A program made the position numbers and the translations under genes. A DNA stretch of 64,000 bases from Amycolatopsis sp. NBC_00345 (GTDB taxonomy: Bacteria > Actinomycetota > Actinomycetes > Mycobacteriales > Pseudonocardiaceae): positions 9,920,001 through 9,984,000 of the forward strand of contig NZ_CP107995.1 in NCBI RefSeq assembly GCF_036116635.1, given 5' to 3'. Each line of letters begins with the position of its first letter. Position 1 is the first letter of the stretch. Under the pieces are notes generated by a model. It made no database searches. It was not told where the DNA came from and worked only from the letters and a program-made list of their open reading frames with translations. Below are positions 35,717-44,392 of the stretch, piece by piece.

Positions 35717-37411
35717 TCAGGCGGAGCGCACGTCCACAATCGGGAGCCGGAGCGCGCCCGGGGCGGACGCGGGCACGACGGGCGCGCGCGGCGCCACCGC
35801 CGCCACCCGCCGGTAAGCCTCGCCGAGGGCCGGGCGCGGGTCGGCGGCGCCCCGGTTCGGCCAGAACGCCATCGCGCGCTCGGCCTGCGCGGTGATGGTC
35901 AGCGAGGGGTTCACGCCCAGGTTCGCCGAGATCGCCGAGCCGTCCACCACGTGCAGGCCGGGGTATCCGTAGAGCCGCTGGTACGGGTCGACGACGCCGG
36001 TCGCGGGGGAGTCGCCGATCGCGCAGCCGCCGATGAAGTGGCCGGTGACCGGGATGTTCGCCAGGTCGGTCCACGCGCCCTGCGGCAGGCCGCCGATCTT
36101 GCCGGCGACGCGGCGGGTCACCTCGTGCCCGGCGGGGATCCAGTCGGGGCTCGGCTCGCCGTCGCCCTGTTTCGTGGTCATCCGGCGGCCGAACAGCCCG
36201 CGCTTGGTGTACGTCGTCACGGAGTTGTCGAGCGTCTGCATCACCAGCAGCCCGATCATCCGCTCCGACCAGTGCCGCAGGTTGTGGATCCGCGGCAGGT
36301 CGCGCCATTGCCGGCCCAGCTGGCGCAGGCCGAGCACCCACCGGCGGCGGCCCGGCTCGGCGTCGACCAGGACCGTGGCCAGCAGGCCCATCAGGTTGCT
36401 GCCCTTGCCGTAACGCACCGGCTCGACGTGGGTCACGGCGTCCGGGTGAATCGACGACGTGATCGCGACGCCGCGGGTGTAGTCCGTGTCCTTGCGCAGC
36501 GACCGCGCGGCGAGCACGGCCTCGGAGTTCGTGCGCGCGAGCAGCCCGAGCCGCGGCGAGATCCCGGGCAGCGTCCCTGCGTCCCGCAGTTTGTGCAGAA
36601 GCCGTTGTGTACCAAGTGAAGCCGCCGCGAACACCACCTCGCGCGCGGTGAACGTCCGGCGCTCCTTACGGATCCAGCGGCCCGTGCGCTCGGTGTCCAC
36701 GGCGTAACCGCCCTCGACCGGGCGCACGGAAACCACCGTGGTCAACGGGTGCACGGACGCGCCGGCCCGTTCGGCGAGGTACAGGTAGTTCTTCACGGTG
36801 GTGTTCTTGGCCCCGACCCGGCAGCCCGTCATGCACTCGCCGCACTGCGTGCAGCCGCGCCGCGCGGGCCCGGCGCCGCCGAAGAACGGGTCCGGCGACT
36901 CGGCGCCGGGCCGGTCGCCGAAGTGGACGCCCACGGGCGTGCGGCGGTAGGTGTGGCTGATGCCCATGTCCTCGGCGACCTCGCGCAGCACCTCGTCGGC
37001 GGGTGTCGTGGTCGGGTTCTCGACCACGCCGAGCATCCGCTTGGCCTGGTCGTAGTACGGCGCGAGTTCTGCCTTCCAGTCGGTGATGTGCGCCCACTGC
37101 GGGTCGGCGTAAAACGCGTCCGGGGGCTCGTACAGCGTGTTCGCGTACACCAGCGAACCGCCGCCGACGCCGGTTCCGCTCATCACGAAGGTGTTCTTGA
37201 GAACGGTCAGCCGCTGGATGCCGTAACAGCCGAGTTTCGGGGCCCAGAGGTACTTCCGCAGCCGCCAGGACGTCTTGGCGAACTCGTCGTCGGCGAACCG
37301 GCGGCCCGCTTCGAGCACCCCGACGCGGTAGCCCTTCTCCGTCAGCCGCAGCGCGGTGACGCTGCCGCCGAAGCCGGACCCGATGACCAGCACGTCGTAG
37401 TCGTGGCTCAT
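35717..37411 (-). CDS. choD: ChoD-type GMC oxidoreductase (cholesterol-oxidase-like flavoprotein)
   Basis: 564 residues. The N-terminus DYDVLVIGSGFGGSVTALRL is the FAD dinucleotide fold, GTGVGGGSLVYANTLYEPP follows, and the C-terminus has HFIGGCAIGD and DGSAISANLGVNPSLT, the GMC signature. It matches, along its whole length as I recall it, the mycobacterial protein called ChoD. No signal peptide. A Cys cluster CTQCGECMTGC (C-x2-C-x2-C-x3-C) lies near residue 190. Annotated as cholesterol oxidase, but steroid activity of this family is not settled. The ATG overlaps the monooxygenase stop (ATGA, 37411-37408), so both are made together, suggesting sequential oxidations of one hydrophobic substrate. 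Confidence 0.88.
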   Translation of the reverse strand: MSHDYDVLVIGSGFGGSVTALRLTEKGYRVGVLEAGRRFADDEFAKTSWRLRKYLWAPKLGCYGIQRLTVLKNTFVMSGTGVGGGSLVYANTLYEPPDAFYADPQWAHITDWKAELAPYYDQAKRMLGVVENPTTTPADEVLREVAEDMGISHTYRRTPVGVHFGDRPGAESPDPFFGGAGPARRGCTQCGECMTGCRVGAKNTTVKNYLYLAERAGASVHPLTTVVSVRPVEGGYAVDTERTGRWIRKERRTFTAREVVFAAASLGTQRLLHKLRDAGTLPGISPRLGLLARTNSEAVLAARSLRKDTDYTRGVAITSSIHPDAVTHVEPVRYGKGSNLMGLLATVLVDAEPGRRRWVLGLRQLGRQWRDLPRIHNLRHWSERMIGLLVMQTLDNSVTTYTKRGLFGRRMTTKQGDGEPSPDWIPAGHEVTRRVAGKIGGLPQGAWTDLANIPVTGHFIGGCAIGDSPATGVVDPYQRLYGYPGLHVVDGSAISANLGVNPSLTITAQAERAMAFWPNRGAADPRPALGEAYRRVAAVAPRAPVVPASAPGALRLPIVDVRSA

Positions 37412-38871
37412 CGCGCGGCCACCACCCGGTAGTCGGCCGGGTCGAGTACCCGGGTCCGGCGGTCGTATTCGGTGACGAGGCCGGGCCAGTTGGTGCTCAC
37501 CCGCCCGTCGGCCTGCCGGTACCAGCTGCTGCACGCGCTCCAGACGCTGCGCGAGAGCCGCCGCTGCACCTCGGCGTCGTACCGTTCTTCGACCTCGGGC
37601 TTGACGTCCAAATAGGACACTCCGGGCCGGGCCAGCTGCTCCACCGCCTGGCGGATGTAGCGCGCCTGCCGTTCGATCATGTAGATGATGGAGCCCGCGC
37701 CGAGGTTGGTGTTGGGGCCGTAGACGCAGAACAGGTTCGGGAAGCCGGGCACCGACAGTCCGAGGTACGCCCGCGCGCCGCCGGCCCAGGCGTCGGCGAG
37801 CGCCCGCCCGCCGAGGCCGTTCACCTTCATGGTGCCGAGGAATTCGGTCGCGGCGAAGCCGGTGCCGTAGACGATCACGTCCACCTCGTGCTCGGCCCCG
37901 TCTTCCGTGCGCACGCCGCGCGGGGTGATCTCGCGGATCCGGGTGGTCTCGACCTCGACGTTCGGCTGCGCGACCGCGGGCAGGTAGTCGCTGGTGAACA
38001 GGATTCGCTTGCAGCCCAGCGGAAAGCCGGGGGTGAGCTTCCGCCGCAGCTCGGGGTCCTTGAGGTGCCGGCGCCGCAGCTGCTCGGTGCGGGCCTCGAG
38101 CAGCTTCGCCAGGATCGGGCGCCGCGTCATCGCGTACGTCGCGTACTCGGCCAGCAGGAAGATCCGCAGCCGGCCGAACAGCTGAGTGGCCGGGACGCGC
38201 CGGAACAGCCGCTGCTGCCAGGCGGTGTAACGCGCGTCGTGCTTGGCCATGATGTGCGGCGCGGTGCGCTGGAAGATGGTCAGCTTCGCGGCGCGCTTCT
38301 GCAGCTCCGGCACGAACTGGATGGCGCTCGCGCCGGTCCCGATCACCGCGACGCGCTTGCCCTCCAGCGACACGTCGTGGTCCCACCGCGCGGAGTGGAA
38401 CGAGGGGCCTTCGAAGGTGCCGCTCCCGGGGATGCCGGGCATCGCCGGCTGCGAGAGCTGCCCGACGGCCGGCACGAACACGTCCGCCTCGTAGGTCTCG
38501 CCGCCCGCCGTCTCCACGCGCCAGCGGCCCCCGTCGAAGGTGGCCGCGGTGACCTCGCGCCCGTAACGGATGTGCGGGCCGATCCCGTACTTGCCGATGA
38601 CCCGCTTGAGGTAGGCGTGGATGTCCGGCTGCAGCGAGTACCGCTTGGGCCACCGCGGGTTGGGCTCGTAGGAGAACGAGTAGAGCGGCGACGCGACGTC
38701 ACACGCCGCGCCCGGGTACGTGTTTTCGCGCCACACGCCGCCGGGCTCGTCCGCGCGCTCCAGGATCGTGATGTCGTGGAACCCGGCGCGCTTGAGCTCG
38801 ATCGCCGTCCCGATCCCGCCGAACCCGGTGCCGGCGATCAGCACCGACGGCGTCCCTGCCGTGTCACTCAT
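37408..38871 (-). CDS. Flavin-containing monooxygenase, Baeyer-Villiger type
   Basis: 487 residues. Two Rossmann motifs (AGTGFGGIGTA near 13-23; VIGTGASAIQFVPEL) flank the BVMO fingerprint FEGPSFHSARW (F-x-G-x3-H-x3-W). These NADPH- and FAD-dependent enzymes insert oxygen next to ketones or oxidise heteroatoms; EthA and steroid or cycloketone monooxygenases are relatives. First gene of a two-gene operon with choD by a 4-bp overlap. An alcohol oxidised to a ketone by ChoD could be the substrate here, an inference from the pairing only. The 83 bp upstream, before palindrome B2, should hold the promoter. Confidence 0.87.
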   Translation of the reverse strand: MSDTAGTPSVLIAGTGFGGIGTAIELKRAGFHDITILERADEPGGVWRENTYPGAACDVASPLYSFSYEPNPRWPKRYSLQPDIHAYLKRVIGKYGIGPHIRYGREVTAATFDGGRWRVETAGGETYEADVFVPAVGQLSQPAMPGIPGSGTFEGPSFHSARWDHDVSLEGKRVAVIGTGASAIQFVPELQKRAAKLTIFQRTAPHIMAKHDARYTAWQQRLFRRVPATQLFGRLRIFLLAEYATYAMTRRPILAKLLEARTEQLRRRHLKDPELRRKLTPGFPLGCKRILFTSDYLPAVAQPNVEVETTRIREITPRGVRTEDGAEHEVDVIVYGTGFAATEFLGTMKVNGLGGRALADAWAGGARAYLGLSVPGFPNLFCVYGPNTNLGAGSIIYMIERQARYIRQAVEQLARPGVSYLDVKPEVEERYDAEVQRRLSRSVWSACSSWYRQADGRVSTNWPGLVTEYDRRTRVLDPADYRVVAAR

Positions 38872-38954
38872 GCACCGGAAGCTACCGAGTGGTCACCGTG
38901 CGGGGAAGGCCAGCGGCGGACAGCGAATCGAGAATTCCGGCCATCGGGCAAAGG

Positions 38955-39005
38955 CCGTTAAGGCCTCCTTACCCGCGTCCTACGCGGGTAAGGAGGCCTT
39001 AACGG
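38955..39005. repeat. Palindrome family B, copy B2
   Basis: 51 bp: 24-bp arms beginning CCGTTAAGGCCTCCTTACCC with a CCT centre. Compared with B1 and B3 both arms carry the same compensating change (GTTAA for GTCAA), so pairing is preserved. Located at the 3' end of the AlkZ-like gene. Confidence 0.85.
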
Positions 39006-39021
39006 ACTCCGGCACCGGCGC

Positions 39022-40128
39022 TCACGAGATGGGCAGGACCCGCACCTCGTGAGTGGCGTCGGGGGAGGCCCAGGCCAGCAGCTTCCGCCCGGCGCTCTCC
39101 GCGGCGGTGACGTCGCGCTTGGTCAGCCGCTCGAACGGGGTCACGGTCAGCGTCGCCTTCGCGGCCGCTTTTCCGCCGGTCTTGGTCGTTTCCCAGCTGC
39201 CCCGCACCTGGCCGTCGGCCAGCAGGGTGCCCTTCACCAGCCCGTTCTGCGTGATGACGCGCTTGCGGTGCTCGTCGCTGATCACCCGCCGCCGGTCGGC
39301 GTAGGACAGCAGGGTCTGGTCGAACGGCCCCAGCAGCCGCAGCGGCGCGGGCACGTCCTCGTCGGGGACAACGGCGTCGGGCAGGTCGTAGAGCACCCGG
39401 CCTTCGGGGTCGCGGTAGGTGCGCAGGTCCATTTCCGCGAAGACCTCACCGAGCCGCTTGACGCCCGCCCACGCCTGCGCGTCCGCCACCGAAGCCGGGC
39501 CGAACGCCTTCAGGTACCGCCGCACCAGATCGGCGAGCGACGACGGGACCGGTGCGGGCACGTCGATCCAGTCGTGGGCGTGCTGGTAGGTCGGCTGCCC
39601 GGACGAGCCCCACACCCCGCGCGGCGGGATCTGCACGAGCGGCAGGAGGCCCCGCACCAGGTGCGTCAGCGCGCCGGCGAGCCGGTCCGGCCACCGCGAC
39701 GCGAGCGCGGCCCCCAGCTCGGCGCTCGTATGCGGCCGGGCCGCCAGCAGCTCACGCGCCAGGTCGGCCACGGCACCACGGTCCAGCCCGGCGATCTTCG
39801 CCGCGTACTGGAGGTTCGTGTCCAGGTCGCGGTCCATGATCACCTGCACCAGCGGCCGCCACGCGAGCGCGTCCGCGGCGCTGACCAGGTGCACCGTGCC
39901 GCGCATCAGCACCAGGCGCACCACCTGCCGGTCGAGGAGCAGCTTCGACAGGTCCTCGGGGCGGAAGCCGTGCAGCCGCGCGTGGAGGGCGTAGTACGGC
40001 GGGAACGGCGCCTGCGCCTGCAATCCCGCGAGGTGCTCGACGGCGTCGAACGCGGGCAGCTTCGCTCGCCGAAGCAGCAGCTGACGGTCCAGAGTCGCGC
40101 GGTTCAAGGCGCGCCGGCTCAGATTCAT
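39022..40128 (-). CDS. AlkZ-like DNA glycosylase (HTH_42 winged-helix family)
   Basis: 368 residues, the family length. The winged-helix tandem fold shows LAGLQAQAPFPPYYAL, with the catalytic-type Gln-x-Gln motif at residues 37-39, and RGTVHLVSAADALAW. Streptomyces AlkZ uses the same QxQ motif to unhook interstrand crosslinks made by azinomycin B, and YcaQ/AlkX uses QxD. A DNA glycosylase acting on bulky or crosslinked bases is therefore likely, for self-protection or for defence against genotoxins. No biosynthetic cluster adjoins it, so a general repair paralogue is more likely than dedicated self-resistance. Divergent from the AraC gene. Confidence 0.75.
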   Translation of the reverse strand: MNLSRRALNRATLDRQLLLRRAKLPAFDAVEHLAGLQAQAPFPPYYALHARLHGFRPEDLSKLLLDRQVVRLVLMRGTVHLVSAADALAWRPLVQVIMDRDLDTNLQYAAKIAGLDRGAVADLARELLAARPHTSAELGAALASRWPDRLAGALTHLVRGLLPLVQIPPRGVWGSSGQPTYQHAHDWIDVPAPVPSSLADLVRRYLKAFGPASVADAQAWAGVKRLGEVFAEMDLRTYRDPEGRVLYDLPDAVVPDEDVPAPLRLLGPFDQTLLSYADRRRVISDEHRKRVITQNGLVKGTLLADGQVRGSWETTKTGGKAAAKATLTVTPFERLTKRDVTAAESAGRKLLAWASPDATHEVRVLPIS

Positions 40129-40208
40129 GACCGGACTGTAACCGCCAATGCGGACAGTTCCCGCCCTCGACGAGCGCGATCCCGGGGTCCTGATCCATAA
40201 TCCCGGCC

Positions 40209-41267
40209 ATGGCCGAGCTCGCCGCGCCCGCGGTCCGCGACTGGGACTTCCCCCGTGGCACGGCCAGCATCCTGCTCATGCTCCGGTTCGCCGAGGACCA
40301 CGGCGTGCCCGCCCACGACCTGCTGCCCGCCGCCGACCTCGACGCACTGGGCGGATGGGACGCGCCGGACCAGCAGGTGGACGCGCGCCAGGAGCTGGCC
40401 GTGGTCCGCGCCGTCGCCGCGCGCACCGGGGGTTCGGACGAACTGGCGCTGGAACTCGGCCGCCGCTACCGCGTGACGACGTTCGGCATCTTCGGTTTCG
40501 CCTGCATCAGCAGCCCGACGATGCGGGACGCGATGCTGTTCGCCCTGCGCTACCTGGACCTCAGCTTCACCTTCTGCATCCCGCACGTCGAGCTGGGCGA
40601 GGACGGGATCAGCGTGGTCCTCGACGACACCCGGGTGCCCGCCGACGTCGCCCGCTTCCTGGTCCTGCGCGACCTCGCCGCGATCCACACCGTGATGCGC
40701 GACCTGCTCCCGGAGATCCGCCTGGAGCACCTGGGCTTCCGGCACGAGGCCCCGGCCGAGGTTCAGTCCTATGTGGACGCCTTCGGCCTTGTCCCCGAAT
40801 TCGGCGCGGCGGAACACTGCGCCACGATGGATCCCGCGCTGCTCGCGTATCCGCTGCCGCAGGCGAACGAGCAGACCGTGGCCCTGTGCGCCGCGCAGTG
40901 TGACGCGCTGGTCGCGCGCCGCCGGGAGCGTTCCGGCATCTCCCAGCTGGTGCGGGAGCGCTTGGTGCGCCTGGGCGGGGTCGACGCCGGCATGGACGAG
41001 ATCGCGCGCCAGCTCGCGGTGAGCCCGCGGACACTGCGACGCCGGCTGGGCGACGCCGGCACCGGCTACCGCCAGCTCGTGGACGAGGTCCGTCAGACGC
41101 TCGCCGAGGAGATGCTGGACACCGGCGCGCTGTCGGTGGAGGACGTCGCGCTGCGGCTGGGCTACGCGGAGGCGTCGAGCTTCATCTACGCGTTCAAACG
41201 GTGGACCGGGATGACCCCGGCCGCGTTCGCGCGCCGTTCCGCTCCGCGAGCACGGCCGGGTAGGTGA
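40209..41267 (+). CDS. AraC-family regulator with Arabinose_bd-type N-terminal domain
   Basis: 352 residues. An OruR/ArgR-like ligand domain fills residues 1-200 (LLMLRFAEDHGVPAHDLLP, GIFGFACISSPTMRDAM), followed by the double helix-turn-helix of AraC (MDEIARQLAVSPRTLRRRL and SVEDVALRLGYAEASSFIYAFKRWTGMTP). Relatives control catabolism of aromatic or hydrophobic compounds and fatty-acid-like ligands. The divergent AlkZ-like gene and the choD operon beyond it are possible targets. Its 3' end overlaps the convergent TetR gene by 74 bp. Confidence 0.87.
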   Translation: MAELAAPAVRDWDFPRGTASILLMLRFAEDHGVPAHDLLPAADLDALGGWDAPDQQVDARQELAVVRAVAARTGGSDELALELGRRYRVTTFGIFGFACISSPTMRDAMLFALRYLDLSFTFCIPHVELGEDGISVVLDDTRVPADVARFLVLRDLAAIHTVMRDLLPEIRLEHLGFRHEAPAEVQSYVDAFGLVPEFGAAEHCATMDPALLAYPLPQANEQTVALCAAQCDALVARRRERSGISQLVRERLVRLGGVDAGMDEIARQLAVSPRTLRRRLGDAGTGYRQLVDEVRQTLAEEMLDTGALSVEDVALRLGYAEASSFIYAFKRWTGMTPAAFARRSAPRARPGR

Positions 41268-41859
41268 CCTTCAGCAGGCCCAGGATCGACTCGACGAGGA
41301 ACGTGCGCAGCTCCGCGCGCCCGAGCGTGCCGCGGATCAGCCACTCGCGTGAAGCGGCGCGCAACATCCCGCCGTACGACCGGATCATCGCGCGCAGCTC
41401 CTCGCGGCCCTCGGCGACGTCGGTCATCAGCGCGGCGGCGAGCACGCGGTCGGCCGCGATCTCGTCGGCCTCCAGCATGATGCGCTCGATCTCGGGGTCG
41501 CGGCCGGCGGACTCCGGCCCGATCGCGGTCAGCCACGCGTCGCGGTTGCGCTCGACGACCTCGATCCAGCGCTCGATGCCGATCTCCAGCCGGCGCTCCA
41601 TCGGCTCGTCCGGCAGCGACTCCACCACGGGCGCGGGCACGATCATCATCTGCCGCACCACTTCGAGGTACAGCTCGCGCTTGCCGCCGAAGTAGTGGTT
41701 GATCAACGGCCGGGCCACCCCGGCGGCCGCCGCGATGTCCGAAGTGGACACTGATGCGTAGCTTCCGGCGCCGAACAGCCGCCGCGCCGCCGCGAGGATC
41801 TCGGCCTTGCGCTCGGCCGGTTCCAGCCGTCGCCGGGTGGGCTGCGCTCCGGTGCTCAT
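41194..41859 (-). CDS. TetR-family transcriptional regulator
   Basis: 221 residues. The N-terminal HTH (AERKAEILAAARRLF, VSTSDIAAAAGVARPLINHYFGGKRELY) is canonical; the ligand domain is all-helical and unassigned. ATG 41859 has no strong ribosome site. A perfect 17-bp palindrome at 41890-41906, 30 bp before the start, is the likely operator and implies autorepression. No divergent partner gene begins immediately opposite; the small acidic protein at 42042 could be under the same operator. Confidence 0.87.
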   Translation of the reverse strand: MSTGAQPTRRRLEPAERKAEILAAARRLFGAGSYASVSTSDIAAAAGVARPLINHYFGGKRELYLEVVRQMMIVPAPVVESLPDEPMERRLEIGIERWIEVVERNRDAWLTAIGPESAGRDPEIERIMLEADEIAADRVLAAALMTDVAEGREELRAMIRSYGGMLRAASREWLIRGTLGRAELRTFLVESILGLLKVTYPAVLAERNGARTRPGSSRSTV

Positions 41860-41889
41860 CGGGTCAGCCTCGTCGCCCGCCTTCGTGCT

Positions 41890-41906
41890 GTCAACAAGTT
41901 GTTGAC
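41890..41906. promoter_or_regulatory. Operator-like palindrome GTCAACAA-G-TTGTTGAC
   Basis: Perfect 8-bp arms around a single central base, upstream of the TetR start codon. It has the form of a TetR autoregulatory site; the duplicate-TTGAC content may also overlap a -35 element. Confidence 0.6.
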
Positions 41907-42041
41907 CGCACGTAAAGAGTGTTACCCCCGGTTGTTCGCGACGGTATTTGTACGGTCAACCGGCGTCGTTACCCAAACGGAACGACCGGCCGGTAACTTC
42001 CCCGGCCGCTGGCGCGACGAGATCGGCAGGGGGAAGGGCGC

Positions 42042-42392
42042 TTGGGGCAGGAGCAGATGGGCGACGCGGACGGCGGCACGACCGGCCCGGCCGGACGCTG
42101 GGTGAGTGTGCGCCTGCAACACCGGCACGTTCGGATGGACGACCAGGAATGCCCGGAGGAGTGTGCCTCTGGCTGCGGTGAAGAGGAGCTGGACGGTGTG
42201 GTCGATGGGCTGTCCATGTCCTACCCGGGCATCATCATCAGCAACTACGACGAGGACCGCCTGGTCGGCGAACGGTGGATCCCGCTGGGCGTCGAACCGA
42301 CGGAGGAGGACGACGAGGTGCTGATCGAGCAGCTGCGGGCCGCCATGCTGTGGCAGGCCCGCCGTCCCCCGCAGGAGACCACGGGGGAATAG
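42042..42392 (+). CDS. Small acidic hypothetical protein
   Basis: About 111-116 residues, start at TTG 42042 or ATG 42057 (AGGAG is only three bases before the latter). It is acidic, with one Cys cluster (DQECPEECASGCGEE: three Cys within nine residues) and a conserved-looking core LSMSYPGIIISNYDEDRLVGERW. No signal peptide or membrane segment. I do not recognise a family. Codon use is typical of the window, so it is probably real. It precedes palindrome C1, which would end its transcript. Confidence 0.6.
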   Translation: MGQEQMGDADGGTTGPAGRWVSVRLQHRHVRMDDQECPEECASGCGEEELDGVVDGLSMSYPGIIISNYDEDRLVGERWIPLGVEPTEEDDEVLIEQLRAAMLWQARRPPQETTGE

Positions 42393-42415
42393 CTGCCGGA
42401 GGCTTTGCCGGTGAC

Positions 42416-42472
42416 GTGCCCTGAAGGCCACCTTCAGGGACCTGCGTGCCCTCATGGTGGCCTTCAGGGCAC
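42416..42472. repeat. Palindrome family C, copy C1
   Basis: 57 bp with outer arms GTGCCCTGAAGGCCACC / GGTGGCCTTCAGGGCAC and a nested inner hairpin CCCTGAA/TTCAGGG in the left half. It separates the small acidic gene from paaR. Copy C2 is at 62841. Confidence 0.85.
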
Positions 42473-42521
42473 AACGGGCGGGAATCGCGAAATTCGGCTT
42501 ACCGCAACGGATCCGTCGGGG

Positions 42522-43112
42522 TCAGGCGCGCAGGCCGTCGAACGCCATCTTGCACACCGCGTCCGCCAGCTCGGTGGCCGAGGAGCCGCGGCGCGGCCGG
42601 TACCACTCGATCAGCGAGTTCACCGTGCCGAACAGCAGCCGGGCCGCGACGGCCGGGTCGACGTCCGGCCGGACGTCGCCCTCGGCCTCGGCCAGCTTGA
42701 CCAGGTCGGTCACCACGAGGTCGAACTCGCGCCGCCGGGCGAGGGCCGCCCGCTCCACCTTCGTATTGCCGCGTACGCGCAGCAGCAGCGTCACGAACGG
42801 CAGCCGGTCCGCCAGCACCAGCACACTCCCGCGCACCAGGTGCTCCAGCCGGTCGATCGCGCGCCCCTCGAGCTCCGCCGTTTCCGCGGCGATTTCGAAC
42901 AGCCCGTCCAGCGCCCGGTCCACCGACAGCCGCAGCAGCTCTTCCTTGCTCGGCACGTGGTGGTAGATCGCGGACTTCGTGATGCCGAGCTTGCGCGACA
43001 GGTCCTCCATGCTGGTGCCGTCGTAACCGCGCTCGTTGAACAGCTTCACCGCGACCTGGAGCAGGGACTCCAGGTCGTATCCGGGACGACCGCGCCGTGC
43101 CGGAGCGGTCAT
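42522..43112 (-). CDS. paaR: PaaR-type TetR repressor of phenylacetate catabolism
   Basis: 196 residues. TetR HTH near the N-terminus (MEDLSRKLGITKSAIYHHVPSKEELL), and a helical ligand domain. It is the last gene of the paaI-paaK-paaR unit, overlapping paaK by 4 bp (ATGA), and two sites matching the PaaR consensus of Corynebacterium lie between paaI and paaZ. By analogy the repressor is released by phenylacetyl-CoA. Assignment as PaaR is by context and operator, with ordinary TetR similarity. Confidence 0.82.
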   Translation of the reverse strand: MTAPARRGRPGYDLESLLQVAVKLFNERGYDGTSMEDLSRKLGITKSAIYHHVPSKEELLRLSVDRALDGLFEIAAETAELEGRAIDRLEHLVRGSVLVLADRLPFVTLLLRVRGNTKVERAALARRREFDLVVTDLVKLAEAEGDVRPDVDPAVAARLLFGTVNSLIEWYRPRRGSSATELADAVCKMAFDGLRA

Positions 43113-44392
43113 GTGGGGTCCCGCTGGTCCAGCACCCGGCGCATCTTCCCCAGCGAACGTTCCAGCGTGTCCGGCTCCACGACGTCCACCGTAACGGTCA
43201 CCCCGACACCGTCCTTCACCCCGGCCGCCAGCGCGGACGCGGCGGACGCGCGCAGCGAGGCCTCGGCGTCGTGGCGGGCCTCCACGCGCACGGTCAGATG
43301 GTCGAGCCGGCCGCGCGTCGACCGGATGAGCTGGAAGTGCGGGCTCAGCCCCTCGGTGCGCAGCACGACTTCCTCGATCTGGGTGGGGAAGACGTTGACC
43401 CCGCGCAGGATGATCAGGTCGTCGCTGCGGCCGGTCACCTTCTCCATCCGGCGGAACGCCGGGCGCGCCGTGCCCGGCAGCAGCCGGGTGAGGTCGCGGG
43501 TGCGGTAGCGGATGATCGGCAGCGCCTGCTTGGTCAGCGACGTGAACAGCAGCTCGCCCTGCGCGCCCGCCGGCTGCACTTCTTCGCTGAACGGGTCGAT
43601 CACCTCGGGGAAGAAGTGGTCCTCCCAGATGTGCAGGCCGTCCTTGGTCTCCACGCACTCCTGCGCGACCCCCGGGCCCATCACCTCGGACAGCCCGTAG
43701 ATGTCCACCGCGTCGATCGCGAAGCGCTCCTCGATCTCCGAGCGCATCTGCTCGGTCCACGGCTCGGCGCCGAAGATGCCGACCTTCAGCGAGCTGGCCC
43801 GCGGGTCCACGCCCTGGCGTTCGAACTCGTCCAGCAGCGTGAGCATGTACGAGGGCGTCACCATGATGACCTCGGGCTCGAAGTCGGTGATCAGCTGCAC
43901 CTGCCGGGCGGTCATGCCGCCGGACGCCGGGATCACCGTGCAGCCCAGCTTCTCCGCGCCGTAGTGCGCGCCGAGGCCGCCGGTGAACAGGCCGTAGCCG
44001 TAGGCCACGTGCACCTTGTGCCCCGCCCGCCCGCCCGCCGCGTGGATCGAGCGCGCCACCACCGTGGCCCAGACGTCCAGGTCGTCCTCGGTGTAGCCGA
44101 CCACCGTCGGCTTGCCGGTGGTGCCGCTGGACGCGTGGATCCGCCGGATGTCCTTCTGTGGCACGGCGAACATGCCGAACGGGTAGTTGTCCCGCAGGTC
44201 CGCCTTCGTGGTGAAGGGGAACTTCGCCAGGTCCGCCAGCTCGTGGCAGTCGTCCGGGTGAACGCCCGCGTCGGCGAACTTCTTGGTGTAGAACGGCACG
44301 TTCGCGTACGCGTGGCGCAGTGTCCACTGCAGACGCTCCAGCTGGAGCGCGGCCAGCTCGTCGGCGCTGAGCTTCTCGGCGGTATCTCTCAT
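43109..44392 (-). CDS. paaK: Phenylacetate-CoA ligase
   Basis: 427 residues, the usual PaaK size. The AMP-binding P-loop-like HASSGTTGKPTVVGY is at about 89-103, then YGYGLFTGGLGAHYG, IYGLSEVMGPG and the hinge TGRSDDLIILRGVNVFPTQIE. It activates phenylacetate with ATP and CoA to phenylacetyl-CoA, the first step of the pathway. It overlaps paaI upstream and paaR downstream by 4 bp each, so the three are translationally coupled. Confidence 0.95.
   Translation of the reverse strand: MRDTAEKLSADELAALQLERLQWTLRHAYANVPFYTKKFADAGVHPDDCHELADLAKFPFTTKADLRDNYPFGMFAVPQKDIRRIHASSGTTGKPTVVGYTEDDLDVWATVVARSIHAAGGRAGHKVHVAYGYGLFTGGLGAHYGAEKLGCTVIPASGGMTARQVQLITDFEPEVIMVTPSYMLTLLDEFERQGVDPRASSLKVGIFGAEPWTEQMRSEIEERFAIDAVDIYGLSEVMGPGVAQECVETKDGLHIWEDHFFPEVIDPFSEEVQPAGAQGELLFTSLTKQALPIIRYRTRDLTRLLPGTARPAFRRMEKVTGRSDDLIILRGVNVFPTQIEEVVLRTEGLSPHFQLIRSTRGRLDHLTVRVEARHDAEASLRASAASALAAGVKDGVGVTVTVDVVEPDTLERSLGKMRRVLDQRDPT

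Noticed and set aside
35717..38653. Single 978-codon minus-strand frame suggesting a giant fusion
   Set aside because: Only the part after 37411 is a real protein (ChoD); the upstream part is out-of-frame sequence of the monooxygenase, which has its own start and stop.
42522..44327. Apparent fusion of paaR with a long N-terminal region
   Set aside because: The upstream part is the wrong frame of paaK; PaaR starts at 43112.
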